A DNA stretch of 64,000 nucleotides from Tyto alba (lineage: Eukaryota > Chordata > Aves > Strigiformes > Tytonidae), in assembly GCF_018691265.1 (NCBI RefSeq), contig NW_024881276.1:3348001-3412000 (forward strand), given 5' to 3'. The position numbers and the translations under genes are program-made. Below, in pieces: positions 37,756 through 49,907 of the stretch (position 1 is its first letter; each line of letters begins with the position of its first letter). The notes under the pieces are model-generated. The model was not told the DNA's origin, made no database searches, and was given only the letters and a program-made list of their open reading frames with translations.

Positions 37756-39179
37756 CCATTCCAGATTCTTTTTAAAACCATCACAGAACTGTAGTGTCCA
37801 TGGCAAGCTTAGCTGCCGATTGAATAGGGTGCATTTTTTTGCACAGTACTATAGTCCGAGTTGTTTACATGGGAGTGAATTCCAAATAGACACTAAACAA
37901 CAGATTTAAAATGCCCATGTTCTCTAACTAACATGTCCTAAGAGCTCAGCCGAATGGGCTTTTTGGCTGGAACACAGCACAGCATTAACTGGAGTTATAT
38001 GGTTTCGATCTGGAATTAATTTGCATCCATGTAGCCTGGAGTCTAGTCAGAGAAAGCTTATCTTTGCCAGTAAAAGGTATGTGTATCCTTGGAAGAGCTA
38101 TATCTGCAAGTTTCCCCTTTGGGATTCCACCAACAGAGGTGAACAGAGTAACCAAATAACCTCTTCTGACAAAACATTGTTTACTATGCATAATAACAGT
38201 GAGGCTTTGCAAAACAGAATGGACTGGAAAACAGTCCGTATTCTATTTCTTTATCTCAAGGTTTGTCACCGCCACTTGAAAAGCTGAAAAGGCCCAAGTT
38301 TCACACTAGTCAGGCATCTGTGCTTGCCCGAGGAGTTCCTGAATTACAATTTCTCAGGTTCTAGAAAGAAAGATTTTTTATCTGGCTTGTATTCTTTATT
38401 TTCAGCACCTGCATTTTCAGCTGGTTCAGTAGGGTCACACAATCTACCCCTGAGGGAATAACTCAACCCCTCAAAGAAGACCTCACCTTAATGTCATTTG
38501 GCTTTCTGCTTCTGCTCTATCTGTTATTCAGTGATGCAGACACCTCAGATGAACACCACCAACCCCACTGCCACCATGACTGCTCACATTTATAGTCTTG
38601 CTTAAATTCTACAGAGTAGAAGATACAGACTGTCACTTCCTTCAGTTATCACCTTTATTTTTCAGTCTGCAGCACAGTGATCCTGACTGAAAATTCTGAG
38701 CATTAATGGCAATATAGGAAAATATAACAAAATAGCAAAATGTTACTACTAATAATACTGTTAAAATTGCTTCTGCTGCTACTTAAAACTGCTACTTCCT
38801 GAACTTCTTTTCACTAAGCTAAACTAACTAAAAAGTTTTTAATTACAACAAAATCAGCTTTAGATTTGTAATATGTTCTCTTAGTAAGACATAATTTTTC
38901 CCTTTTTAAAAACATTCAAACTGAAATTTTTCATTAGGTGTATGATGTATTATTGACAAAGACAGGAGGCAGGATGGATGGTCACTGCAGAAAACAAGAG
39001 TTACTATTCTCATTCATTGTCACCAAATAAGCTTCAGTGAACTGTACGCACTTGGATGATGATGAAAAATATACCTTAGCACACTGAAACTCACTGTAGC
39101 TGTATGCTGACTTGTAATTACTCAGGCAAATGCTGAAATATCTAAATAAACTCACAGTGAAGAAAATGACTATAAGAGA
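37756..39179. other. Non-coding stretch, nothing recognised
   Basis: No gene or repeat recognised. It becomes repeat-poor toward the right. Confidence 0.5.
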
Positions 39180-40130
39180 CAGACTTGCATACCAATGTTC
39201 ATCTTCATTAATGCTGAGGTGAAAATAGGCAACGTGCCAGCTTAGTACATGGGTATTAAGGTCAGATCATAATCTTTTCCAATAATAGCTACAGGTACCT
39301 TAATTAATTGTAAAATTACAGTGGGATTCCTGCGATGTTGCATATCACATTTTCATGAATACCACATTCATTCTTGTTGGTTTATCAAAATAATAGCTGC
39401 ATTAATAAGGTCTGGTCATTTGTTTCAAAGTGATCCTGTCAGCTAACACATGGAAAATCCTCATTCATTCCTTCCTTCTTCATTGTATTAACATTATTCA
39501 TGCTGAACCCTGCTGGCATGCATGTGACAGAGTATGGAATTTGAGAATACTTTGGCATTGAGCCGCACCCAATTATTGGAAATTATTAACATTAATAGAA
39601 ATGGCTCTGATCCTCAGTTTTTCAGCAAAGAATATGTTGCCTCAGTTCGAGCCACATGATCGCTCTTTTAGCCTCCCCATTCTCTTCGTTGATTAAAACC
39701 AAAGCACAAGTGGATGAATTTTTTTTCTCCTCCACCCACCCCAGTATCCTGATAGTTGATTAAATTAACACTGCCCTCTGATCACCAAACGAATGGTCTT
39801 TGTGGGACCAAAACATGGGTGATCAAACGGAGCGTCCGCCTGGTTTGACAGGTATGGAGTTGAGTTGCACATGTGCCTCTCCTGTGCCTGACATCAGCAG
39901 CAGGAGGGGTGGAGCAGTCCGGGGAGTTAGTGCATTTACAGTTGTTACCAGGGAAACAAGAAAAATTGCAGGCGTTCTGTATTATATATAATCTGATCTG
40001 AACCTGGCTGTATCACAGCAACATTTGGCTAATATAGCAATGTACTGTGCAATATTAGCAAAAAATTCCAATATTTCTATGGCTGCAGCAGAGACCTCTT
40101 TTATGTAAAACATTAGTCATTAGAATTTAA
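39180..40130. promoter_or_regulatory. Candidate conserved non-coding element block
   Basis: A repeat-free block with dense homeodomain-type cores: TTAATTAATTG (39300), GCATTAATAAGG (39400) and CCAATTATTGG with ATTATTAAC (39568-39590). It has no long homopolymer beyond a T8 at 39719 and no coding frame of note. Such texture is common in vertebrate developmental enhancers. Conservation cannot be seen from one sequence, so this is inference. Confidence 0.3.
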
Positions 40131-41789
40131 ATTAGACTTGGAAGAGAAATGGAAGGACCATGTTCAGTTATCTCCTCAGAAAAAAACGGCCTTACACTGA
40201 ATTTCCATCGCAACTTCATTCATCTTCCCCACTCTGAATGACCAGCAATGCAGATGGCGCTTTGTTCTCCAAGAGTTCCCCTTCCACTGGGATCCCACCT
40301 TCTTCTTTCTGTGAGTGAAGCCCAAATTCCTAGTTGGTATTACATAAATCTCACCGATTTCTTACCAATTTAGACCATCCTGTTCGCTCTGACACAGTAC
40401 AGAAGCACAAATAGCTTGCCAAAAAAAAAAAAAAATGAGGCTAAAAGAACATATGAAGATAATTGGAATTGAATTTAAAATATAGTAGAAGAAAAGCAAT
40501 TTATGTAAATTCAGTTCTGCCTTGTGTGGTGTTATAGTGCTACACGGTGTCACTCAGGCAGCAGACAGGAGAGATTAAAAGGAGCAGGTCTAGAGAGTGA
40601 AGCAGTAGGTGCTGAAGGTCCACACTACATGAAGTTTGAGAAGCTTTAACTTGGACTAAGTCTGTGAACTAAGTCAGCTCTGTGAACTGAATTCTTGCGA
40701 ATGGTTAGACCACATTAGACACGTTCCTGGACTATGACCCTTGGTTTAGTTTCATTGATGCTGTTCTAGCACTCCGAGCCATTCTATGGTATGAACCAAA
40801 TTACAGCCAGTAAGGGAACCCTGGAGAGTTTTGGTTGAAAGACAGACTCCAGATCTGAATTGAAATGCTAATGCAGATGCACCCAAAATAACCCACAATC
40901 TTAGCAAACCAGCGAAAAAGCACAAAAAGATATTCTGCCACTTCTCACACTCATCTATCCTTTCTGCTGTCCCTTCTCCTCAACAAAAGTGGCAGGGATG
41001 ATGGTATATTTGAAGTGTATCTTGTGCTCAGAATAACTAAAGCAACATATTTCTTATCTCTCCTAGCTGCAGAATGTCTCTTCATTTTAAACTTTGTTTT
41101 ATCTTGGCTATTTCTTTAATGTTTTGGGCTTGGTTGTTTGGGTTTTTTCACTGAAATTGTTTTAGGCTGAAGGACAAAATTGTTTCTCAGCTGTCTGAAT
41201 CAGAGATCTTTTTAGATCCATCACACATATCTCTATAATTTAAGCTAAGGCAATAGCTGGTGAAAATAGAAAGCTGCAGCTCTCTCTGAGTTATAACTAC
41301 TTTCTGAGTGGCTTATGCCAAGCCTTTGTTACATGTCAAAGGAACATGAAAAACCATGAATCTCAGCTTTATTTTTGTAGCCTCTTTGCTGTAGAAAGCA
41401 GCCAAGTATGTACACTTATTTGATACATTCATCCTGAGTGGGAGACACAGACTCCAAAGAAACCACCAGAAAAAGAGACCCTTAGCAGTTTTATTTTATA
41501 AGTGTGGGATGTTAATGGCCTCTGCACTTCAGAGGTGTGAAACGATGAAGTGGGTACGATTATCTCTGATCAGTAAGAAAGTAATTCACTTTCACCATTT
41601 CACTGGTTTTGAAGCAATAAAATGACCATTCCTGATATTACTTGTGAATTTTTTATATTTTTTTTTTTTTAAAGTAGTTGCTGTGTAGTCAAATGAAGGC
41701 TCAGACACAGGAATCTAGGGCTGGAGCCTGCTCAGTGCAGGTTTAGAGTCTCTAACAACCCCTACTGCAGGTATACAGCTGCAGTATAT
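40131..41789. other. Non-coding stretch
   Basis: No gene recognised. It contains A15 at 40421-40435 and T13 at 41658-41670. Confidence 0.55.
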
Positions 41790-41809
41790 AAACTGATATA
41801 TATCAGTTT
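41790..41809. repeat. 20-bp perfect palindrome
   Basis: AAACTGATAT is followed directly by its reverse complement ATATCAGTTT. The palindrome overlaps the end of a TATATAA-like word (41785-41791) and follows two CTGCAG sites at 41765 and 41779. About one such palindrome is expected by chance. Confidence 0.7.
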
Positions 41810-42169
41810 TAAAAGTCTATAATCTAATAAAATGCAGCTGGTTTTCAAGGTGACAACAGAAGAAAATGTTTTCTCTATTATTTATGCTAACTTTCATCTT
41901 CCAACTAGCACTCTCCAGAAAAATAAATGGAAAATGAATTTAACATTGGCAAAATTATTGGTAGTTCCCTACTTTTGCTCTTATAAACCGTTTTCACTTG
42001 TTCTTCATGTTCTAGGGTAACTGAACCTTCATGAGAGGAAATAAGGAAAAGCCATAACCAGTTCAATTTGCAAAATTATTAGCAAGAGAAAGCAGACTAG
42101 AACTAAAACTGATGCTCTACACCCAAGTACTAACTGACATCTCTATTTCTGTCCACTAAGTTGAGGGTG

Positions 42170-44600
42170 GCTTACAAATGTTAAGGAGTTAGACTTTAGC
42201 ACCATCACAGCGGTGGCTCTGACGGGGACGTTGCAGTGACAGGCGAGGCTGGGGCAGGGACCGCTGGTGGTGTAATTCATCAGGAGTGCTGGGGCAAGAG
42301 CTCACCCCTCCTGACTTCCATTCTCCTCCCCACCTTGATTGTGGGCTCATCTCAGCTCACAAAGTGCATTAAACAGAAACACCATTCAAAGCATCCCGTT
42401 CCCTCTGACTGACAGCAGCACTTTGTCAGCTTCAGCAGCTCCCTGGTTTTGCTTCACAGGGGGGGTGTGATAAAGAGGATGTACGGAAGGGTATTTTAAT
42501 TGCAGGCATTTTTACTCAAGGAGAAGAATAAACGGATGAAAAACATGGAAGTGTGACAGATCTACATAATTAATTGGGGCTCCAATGAGGCTGCCACTGG
42601 GTTGCTGGCAGTCACTGGGCTTAGTAGCAATTTGAGGATGAGGAGAGGGAAAAGGAATAGGCACTCAGAGCCTCAGATTACACGTTTTAATTAAGAGCAT
42701 ATTAAAAACATCTCCACCATACTTGGTCATCTCACCAAGCTGAACGTTCATTTAAAAATGTAAATAAAAAATTAAAACTGTTTAATTATTTTCTTTCAGA
42801 AAGAAAGTAATAAAGAACCCCTCTGAAAGATTTTTTAATCAGCTTCCAAAAAAGCCTTAGAAAAGCTACCCCGCCATTCCCCTTTTTAAATGGAATTTGT
42901 AATCTAATGAGGAAATTATTTATGAAGTATTTGCTCTGCACCTGAAAATACCTCTAGTGAAATTATGTTTGGCAACCTGAAGCACTTTGAAGTCGATGGA
43001 GTGGCAATAAAAATTAGGCCTTCATTAAAGAGCAATGCCTTTTCTCCAGCAAACTGGCACGGCCTCAAGAGGTCAAACTCTGGGAAGGCCACAGCTCTCT
43101 GCCCAAGCCTCGCCTGTGCGCCACACATGGAAGCAATTTTGCCCATATTCTCTGCTGTTCTTTATGAATTTCTCCTTCTCCTTCCCCCTCCCCACCCTTT
43201 TTTTCAGGCTTCCTTCTACAGCTTTCATGTTGCATTTAGGAAATTAACAGTAACTGTCAAATTACTCTGCAAATAGGAGAATATAAGTTTGGAAGGAGTA
43301 GAACTTGCCTTTTGCCCTAGGGCCAAGTCAGTGGAAGAGCAACAAAGGGATCCTTGAGAAGTGTTTGGATAGACTGTTTTAGCAAGCCGGGCTCTTATTT
43401 TATCAAGTGCACACAATTTTTCCATTGGCAATTTTTCCCCCGGCAATTTTTCCCCCCCTTCCTGTAAATTATTCTTTCCCCTTGTGCACCCCACTTGCTT
43501 CATGGACTGGGAAAGTTACTGGGAACGATTATAACTGCTAAGCAGTGGCACGGTGGATATTAACCCTTAGGGAGAGATGGAAGCAGTTTGAAAGCGGGGG
43601 GTTCCTTCTGGGATTAAGTACAAAAGGTGCAGCTTGGTTTGAAAAAAAACCCACTTCTCACTTGTGCTCACAAAGATGATGTTAAGGAGGGAGTAGTTAC
43701 TTTAATTAAATTCTGAAATCTTTTGGAAAAAAAAGTGAGAGAAGAAAGCTCAGAGGAATTGTAATCTATGGAGATGTAAGCTAATTACTTAATCACTTGC
43801 ATTTGTAAATCTTATTATTGGAAAAGAAATTACTGTAGTGATTAAATTACAGATATTTATCTGCTAATAGCCCTGATTAACTGGTGATGCTAATCTGTCA
43901 TTCTGAAAGCCGATATTAACAGCATCAATCTCACAGAACAATAACAGTTTATATGAAAGAAAACTTTGTCTGTGCAGAGTCCAGATGTGCGAAGGGAATG
44001 TGGGATGTGTGAGATTCTGGAACCAGTTTGCTGGACCAAAACAGCTGACGCTCTCAAAATTAGTTGGTTTGGCCCATTAACCCATTGTCAGGCACAAAGC
44101 ACTACTTACTTATGAACAAGTGCCGTCTTATACAGCAAAAGCAATTTAGTTAGCAGCACTTCCAGAGTAAATAAATAAATCTCAGGCTTAATTTATTACC
44201 AGAAAGTTATTAGGGCTAGGGCAGGTAGGCCAGAGAGAGTTGTCACTAAGTCTTTCTTGCAGGTCCTGCAAAGAAAAGGTAGCTGCTAGAATTCAAAGAG
44301 AGGTATAATTTATTTATTTTTAACAGATACCTGACCGATGCTATTGATTTTCACTTTGGCTAAATAAACTTTTTCTTTTTAATCAGTGTTTCTTACCACA
44401 AGGGAAAGTGATGAAGAGGAAAAGTGGAAAGACCAGTACCTTAATTTCCTCTCCATTTTGCCGGGCAGGTTTTACAGGGAAATGAAACTCCAGCAAATAA
44501 ACCCAAGTTAGAGCTTCAGAGGAAATTTGCTGTGAAGCGGACAATGGCAAAGTACCCAGAGAAGATCAAGTTTCCTATTTAAGCTGTTCAAGAAGTACTG
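42170..44600. promoter_or_regulatory. Candidate cluster of conserved non-coding elements
   Basis: This is the longest repeat-poor block in the window. It carries many paired homeodomain-type cores: ATAATTAATTGG (42567), TTTTAATTAAGAG (42685), GCTAATTACTTAATC (43780) and GGCTTAATTTATTACC (44187). It also has intervening GC-balanced stretches without stop-rich AT drift, such as 42580-42640 and 43030-43120. Overlapping frames at 42916-43503 lie on both strands and have no recognisable product. The texture matches vertebrate developmental enhancer clusters. Sub-blocks appear near 42.2-42.7, 42.9-43.25, 43.75-44.0 and 44.05-44.5 kb. No target gene is visible. Confidence 0.4.
43412..43456. repeat. 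15-bp triple tandem repeat
   Basis: GGCAATTTTTCCCCC occurs twice in tandem (43427-43441 and 43442-43456) and is preceded by a third diverged unit containing CAATTTTTCC (43412-43426). Confidence 0.8.
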
Positions 44601-44605
44601 CAGAG

Positions 44606-44631
44606 AAAAAAAAAAAAAAAAAAAAAAAAAA
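44606..44631. repeat. A26 homopolymer
   Basis: An uninterrupted run of 26 A at the right edge of the repeat-poor block. Confidence 0.9.
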
Positions 44632-47439
44632 GAAATGAAACAATTGCTGTAAGTGCTCGCCTTACAGAGCTCCTATCTCAAATATAACTGGAATCTACCA
44701 ATGTAATCTTTATGATGAACAGATGTTACTATTTCTGGGAATGTCCTGAGTTTTCAAGGGCTGCTCCAGTTTCCTGGCTGATTATATTGAAACCGGTGTT
44801 TGCCTCGGTTACAATAAAATCTGCCAGCTGGCTCATCTCATCCTATCAGTGCCTCCCACTGCAATCTCCTTTATCCCAACGATTTAAAGCAACCTTTCTT
44901 TGTGCAGAAACCACTACAATAGTCTTTAAAACAAGAATGGTGACCTTTTGATTAAATTGTGGTGGGGATTATTGGTGAAGGAAAAGAGAGTATGGAAAGA
45001 AAGAGAGGACTGTGGCATGGTGTTCCTTATGCTGGATGCAAATATGACGATGGTTGTATCAGACCAGAAAGGGTAAGAAAATGAATTCACTTTGTCCCAA
45101 CACCCACCAAGTCTTCTTCCCTCACCTCCACCTCAAGATTTTGTTTTGTTGGTTTTAGAGAATGTTTTGGGTTTTTTTTTTCTCCTTTTTTCCCCCAGGA
45201 TGACAGAGATTTTGCTAGAGCTATCAAGTCAGATGCAGCTGAGCATCTGCAATAGATCTGAGAGGATACCACACGTCCAGAAGTCCCAGATGAGTTTACA
45301 CCACCCATGCAATGTAGTTCTACAGTATGACCTCAGTCAATCCTTTCAGAAAACACCAGACTCATGACATGTTTTAGGTCCAGTCTTTGAACATCTGTGC
45401 ATGAAGTTGCCTATACAGCAGTCCCAGGTAGCGCCTGACATGCTGCAAATGCTCCCTGAGTTGAATTTGTGCCTGTGCAGTAAGCCTGAAGTATTTCAGG
45501 CAATGCTGGCTTACGTCCTGAGTGTAGGCTACCCATGCAGTGCATGCACCCACATTTCTGTGGGGAGAATATTTAATGGATTTCAAAGTGGTTTCAAAGG
45601 TTTTGTTCCTGATAGCAAAAACTAACAAATGGAAAAGAAGGAAGAGCCATACAAAAGATTCAGGATATCCCACATACAGAGGCAGACATTTTGAGGAGAA
45701 GAACATTGCCAGTTTTCTGATGTGCTCAGTAATGGAGAATGCTTCAGTGATAAATACAAATTACTGTGCATTTTCTCCCTCTGCATTTTTGAACTAAATA
45801 TGACGTGCACCTATGCAGTTAAGAACATGGGAGAAGAAAATACGCAACCCACTGCTTCCATCAGTCCAGGCATACATGAAGGTGATAGGCTTGAGATCTA
45901 GAAACCCTAGATATTATATAAATTGATTTGATTGAATAAGAGTGTCTATGTTGGCAGGTCAAGATGGTCTGGATGTCACCAGGAGCCTGAGACACGTTCA
46001 GGAGTCAAGTGGCGTGGGGTCTTCTGGAGACCTGTGTCCTGCCATGGCAGGTGCAACCAGGTCTGGGGGAACACCACACACACCCCCCTTATCTGACAAA
46101 CACTTGTTCTGAGCACACCACAGCAGGGAATCTCCTAGGGAAGAGGAGACCATGTTTTCAGGTAATGTAAAAAGCTCTCAATTTCTGACTGTGCAGACTG
46201 GGAAGTGGAATAGAGTGGGCCTCAGATTTCCTATCAACTTTTTCTTCTGGAAAGCTAGGAAGTACAGAAGCCCCATGACTAAGGAATGATATTGAGTGGC
46301 TATTAAAAAAATGTGGCTTGTTTTGTTTTGTTTTGTTTTCTTTTGAGGGGGGAAGCCTGGTGACTTTCTTCCCTAACAAATGGGGTGCCTTGTACGTAAA
46401 GATTCTGACTATGAGGAAAAGGATCCCAAACCCAGGACGGACTGACTGGATGCAATGGCAAATTATCCTTGGCAGTGGTGCCTTGATTATATGAAAACAT
46501 TGAAATGAAAGGGACCTTCTATTTTTCTCCTCTTACTGGAATGAATATATGTATTTCACTAGGAGAGAACCACAGCAAACAAATTCAAAAGTACAGGAAT
46601 GAAAGCTCAGTGAAGCTCAGAAAGAAGAATGAGAGCTTAGTAAGACATTTGTTTTTAGTTCAGTAAACTATAGGTGAAGCTCAGAAACAAACCTCTCCAG
46701 TGAAGAATTTAAAATAATATTAGAATATTTTCCCTTTTCTGGCAACTACCCTGGCTTTTTGGGTTCCAACAGATAATGAAGGGAGATAGAAGTTTTCACT
46801 CAGTCTCTGAAACCAGTCACATACTTGAAAAAAAAAAAAAAAAAAAAAGACACAGTTCACTTAGCATTTCTGAAGCCTGAAGTGCTCCAAAAGTACATAT
46901 ATTAAATAGCTGGAGTAGAGATATTTGTTTTCAGGCGTTTGGTGTCTAATATAAGTTAACAGGGAAGAAAACTCAACACTCTAAACCTGAGTTCTGGTAT
47001 GAAAGCACAGGGAACTCTAGTATCTAATTTTCCACCCATTTAAACAAATATTTTAGGCATTTTGAGCCAAGATCTTTTTAAGTTCCCTTAACTGAGTTGT
47101 CATTGGTTTTGCGCTCTGCTTTCATTGCTCTAAGGGAAGAAAAAAGCACATTCTTTATTTTTTCTGAAATATTTTAAACAAAACATCTGTTTTTATAAAG
47201 CATTAATGGCAAATGGTTAAAATGAAAAAAAAAAAAAAACCTTTTACAACTTACTTAGGCCCTTCATTTTCATTTCCATGTTTTTGTCTGCATATTCTCT
47301 TTCCTGTGGTTCTACTAATTATAGTATAGTTATATATATAAGTAGTGTTACCCTTTTGGTACTAAAATGGCAGTTACGACAAAGCAAAAAAGCTTTGTCT
47401 TTGCTTTCAGTTTGTCTTGTCTCTTTTGACTGGGAGCTC
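44632..47439. other. Non-coding stretch with a GC-rich patch
   Basis: No supported gene. Overlapping frames on both strands at 45374-45797 (110 and 74-85 codons) are not recognised. The patch 45940-46110 is GC-richer and includes a 14-bp palindrome CCTGCCATGGCAGG (46038-46051). Its wording (GACCTGTGTCCTGCC then GGTGCAACCAGG) loosely echoes repeat copy A, so it may be a third worn copy. A TTTTG pentamer repeat lies at 46320-46345, A21 at 46828-46848 and A15 at 47225-47239. Confidence 0.5.
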
Positions 47440-48520
47440 TGCAAGGCACTTTCTTAGCCTGTGTTTACCAAATAGGGATACAACATGATCCTGCTGTCAG
47501 TGGGAGCTGCGGGAATTCTGTAATTACCTCTAATGTTCCTATTTTCCTGGTAAGGTAGAGGGAACAATCCATTAAGACAAGGCGCACATCTTGAGTCTCT
47601 TCTGAACACTAGGAAACTGAGAATGCTTCATCCCTCTGCAGTCCTCTTTAAACAAAGTTATTTTTTAAAAAAATACATTTTTTCAGTTTTAGGGGCATAA
47701 TGCCGCATCACCAGTAGAGACGATAGACAAACATTGAGGAACGCGAGGAAAGCCTGGTCTTCTAATTGATATGGTGTGTGCAGCAGGAACTCTTATTAGA
47801 GTTTAAATATTTGAGCATAAAAGAGTCACATCAGTTTTTATCTAAGCCTAATGGCAGTTCCCCAGTTTTGCTTCCTTTCTGAAAGAAGTATATCTATCTA
47901 TAGGCCACAAATTCAAGGAATTTTACAAAACATTATCAATATTTATAATGATGCCCAAATGCAAACCTGCAGCCAATTTGCTTGGACAACAGCTCTGGTA
48001 ATACTCTTCTTTCTGAATAAACAGATCTAATAACATCCCATTAAATAAATGATTTTCCACCAACTCTAGCAGCTCTAACTACCCAGACAGCAGCTTGAGT
48101 GGCCTTGTACACACAAATAGTATATTTTGAGCTATAAAACTATCATGAATTCATTTGTGAGAATAAAATCATCACTGTGCAAAATATCAGAGGACAAAAA
48201 TGTTTTTCTGTCCATGTAGCCCCCAAGTCTGCTTATATAATTAACTTGAAGAAGTTATAATTTCTGTTTTGCAAGCAGGACCATAAGATTTCTGCCAATA
48301 TATATGCAATGTACCTAAACATTTTCAGGATTATAGCCTAATATGTGGAAAGATTAATCTTTCTAAATATTCTGTAACTGGATGAACAAGTATGAAGGAG
48401 AAACATGAGATGAGACTGAAGTCACAACTGTCACTGTTGCCTGAACATTTGTGCTCGAGACCTTTCTTATTTATTATTTGCAAGAGTTGTAGAACTGTCT
48501 CAAAAACAAAACGTTGGGTA
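47440..48520. promoter_or_regulatory. Candidate conserved non-coding element block
   Basis: A repeat-poor block with balanced composition and several TAATTAC, TTTATAATG and CATTAAATAAATG type words, and isolated CpGs near 47700-47745. No coding frame of note. Inference from texture only. Confidence 0.25.
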
Positions 48521-48649
48521 TCACCACATCATCACTCTGTCATCCAGTTATAAGACTGTCAGTGGTGCTATCTACTGAATTTGGATACTTTGCCCTGCTT
48601 GGGTACTTGCTCAGTTAGGAAGACAACTTTTGGCCATTCAAATGTGGGT

Positions 48650-49610
48650 GCAGTTCTTCTATCCCAGCTAGCTGTCTATTCCCCTCCCCAGAGATCAATC
48701 TTTCCCCAAGCACACTGGGGAATTCCTCCGAGGGTGGTGTGATCAAGCACGGCGGAAGGAGGAGAGCAGACTTTGCAGAGAACCCTACTGTCAAAGGTTT
48801 GTAAGAGGAAGATCCTTAAGGAAAACTGCATGAGTTTATATTTGGTAGAAAGACAGTCTGGAAAACTTATTCTGGGATCTGAATGAGAGATGACCTTCTA
48901 CCAAGTCAGAACGAAGACTGTCAGCTCCCAGAAGTATCATGAAGGGTGTTGACCCTGGATGTGTCTAGGGCCAGAGGCTGTTGATAAGGGTCAAAGATTG
49001 CTGTGCAGACAACCTCTTCTGTAGGTGCTGACAGAGTAATTCAGATGTTTCCTGGGACATCTTGGGGCTTGGTCTATGCTGGAGAGCAGTCAGATGATTT
49101 TGGGGGATATAAGGTAATGATGGCTTATCTGCAAATAGTGACCGGTACACTAGTTCATTTCTATGGATCGGGACAGATATTTGCTGGTGCTTTATAACAT
49201 CTACTTTCAGTGTCTCTGGGGGAACACACACACTTTTTGTGATCATTATCGTACATCAAGGAGAGGAAGTGTGTCCTCGTTTTATCCTCCCTTTTAAGAG
49301 CTTATCTATTCCCATGTCTAGAAATGGTAACACATGATGTGAAGTAATCACTTGGCATATGCTAAGGTGGGTACCCAAGGCAATCCCATGGCCTTGAGAT
49401 TCAGGAGACTTTTTTCCACTTGCTGAGGAGGTCAGTGGGATGGACTTTCCTATAGGCTTTGTCTGATGAAGGACTTTGGTGTGAGGTGGAGTAGAAGACA
49501 TATGGTTATTGACCTGAGAAGTGGGAATTGTTTTTTCCCAAACTGTTTTTGAGCTGTCCAGAGAACTCTTCCCAGTGTTTAGTGTGTCTCCCCTTCTCAT
49601 GCCCTAAGCA
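48650..49610 (-). pseudogene. Possible decayed coding-derived segment, parent unknown
   Basis: On the minus strand two long frames follow one another: 49600 to 49256 (114 codons, ATG start) and, 9 bp on in another frame, 49246 to 48965 (93 codons, ATG start). Further stop-broken but protein-like sequence continues to about 48660. Composition differs from the AT-rich flanks, with even amino-acid usage (P, S, H, Q and K) and no low-complexity bias. This pattern fits a coding sequence or processed copy that acquired a frameshift. I recognise no domain, and no poly-A tail or target duplication was identified, so an old transposable-element piece is equally possible. Confidence 0.25.
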
Positions 49611-49877
49611 GTAGTAGATTATGAAGCATGTAATGAATTATGTTTTGCTTCTGCTGCTGTTCAACAAGCAATTATTCACATTCAACTGTGTCAAAAGCCT
49701 TTCCTATAGATGGAGAAACAACAGAGTTATGCCTTCACAGATACTTGAAAATTTCCATGTTGGTCAGATCTTTCATTTATGCTATCTTTATGCAGGTGTA
49801 ACTGTGGTAGAGCAAGAAACAGAGAATGTAACACCTTCAGGAAAATTACAGAAGCAATCTACAAGGACCTAATTAAA

Positions 49878-49907
49878 GCAATATAAATAGTTGCAATATA
49901 AATAGTC
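49878..49907. repeat. 15-bp tandem duplication
   Basis: GCAATATAAATAGTT is followed directly by GCAATATAAATAGTC, 14 of 15 identical. Confidence 0.85.

Noticed and set aside
46038..46051. 14-bp palindrome CCTGCCATGGCAGG
   Set aside because: Length is common by chance and no other structure surrounds it. Recorded only within the regional description.
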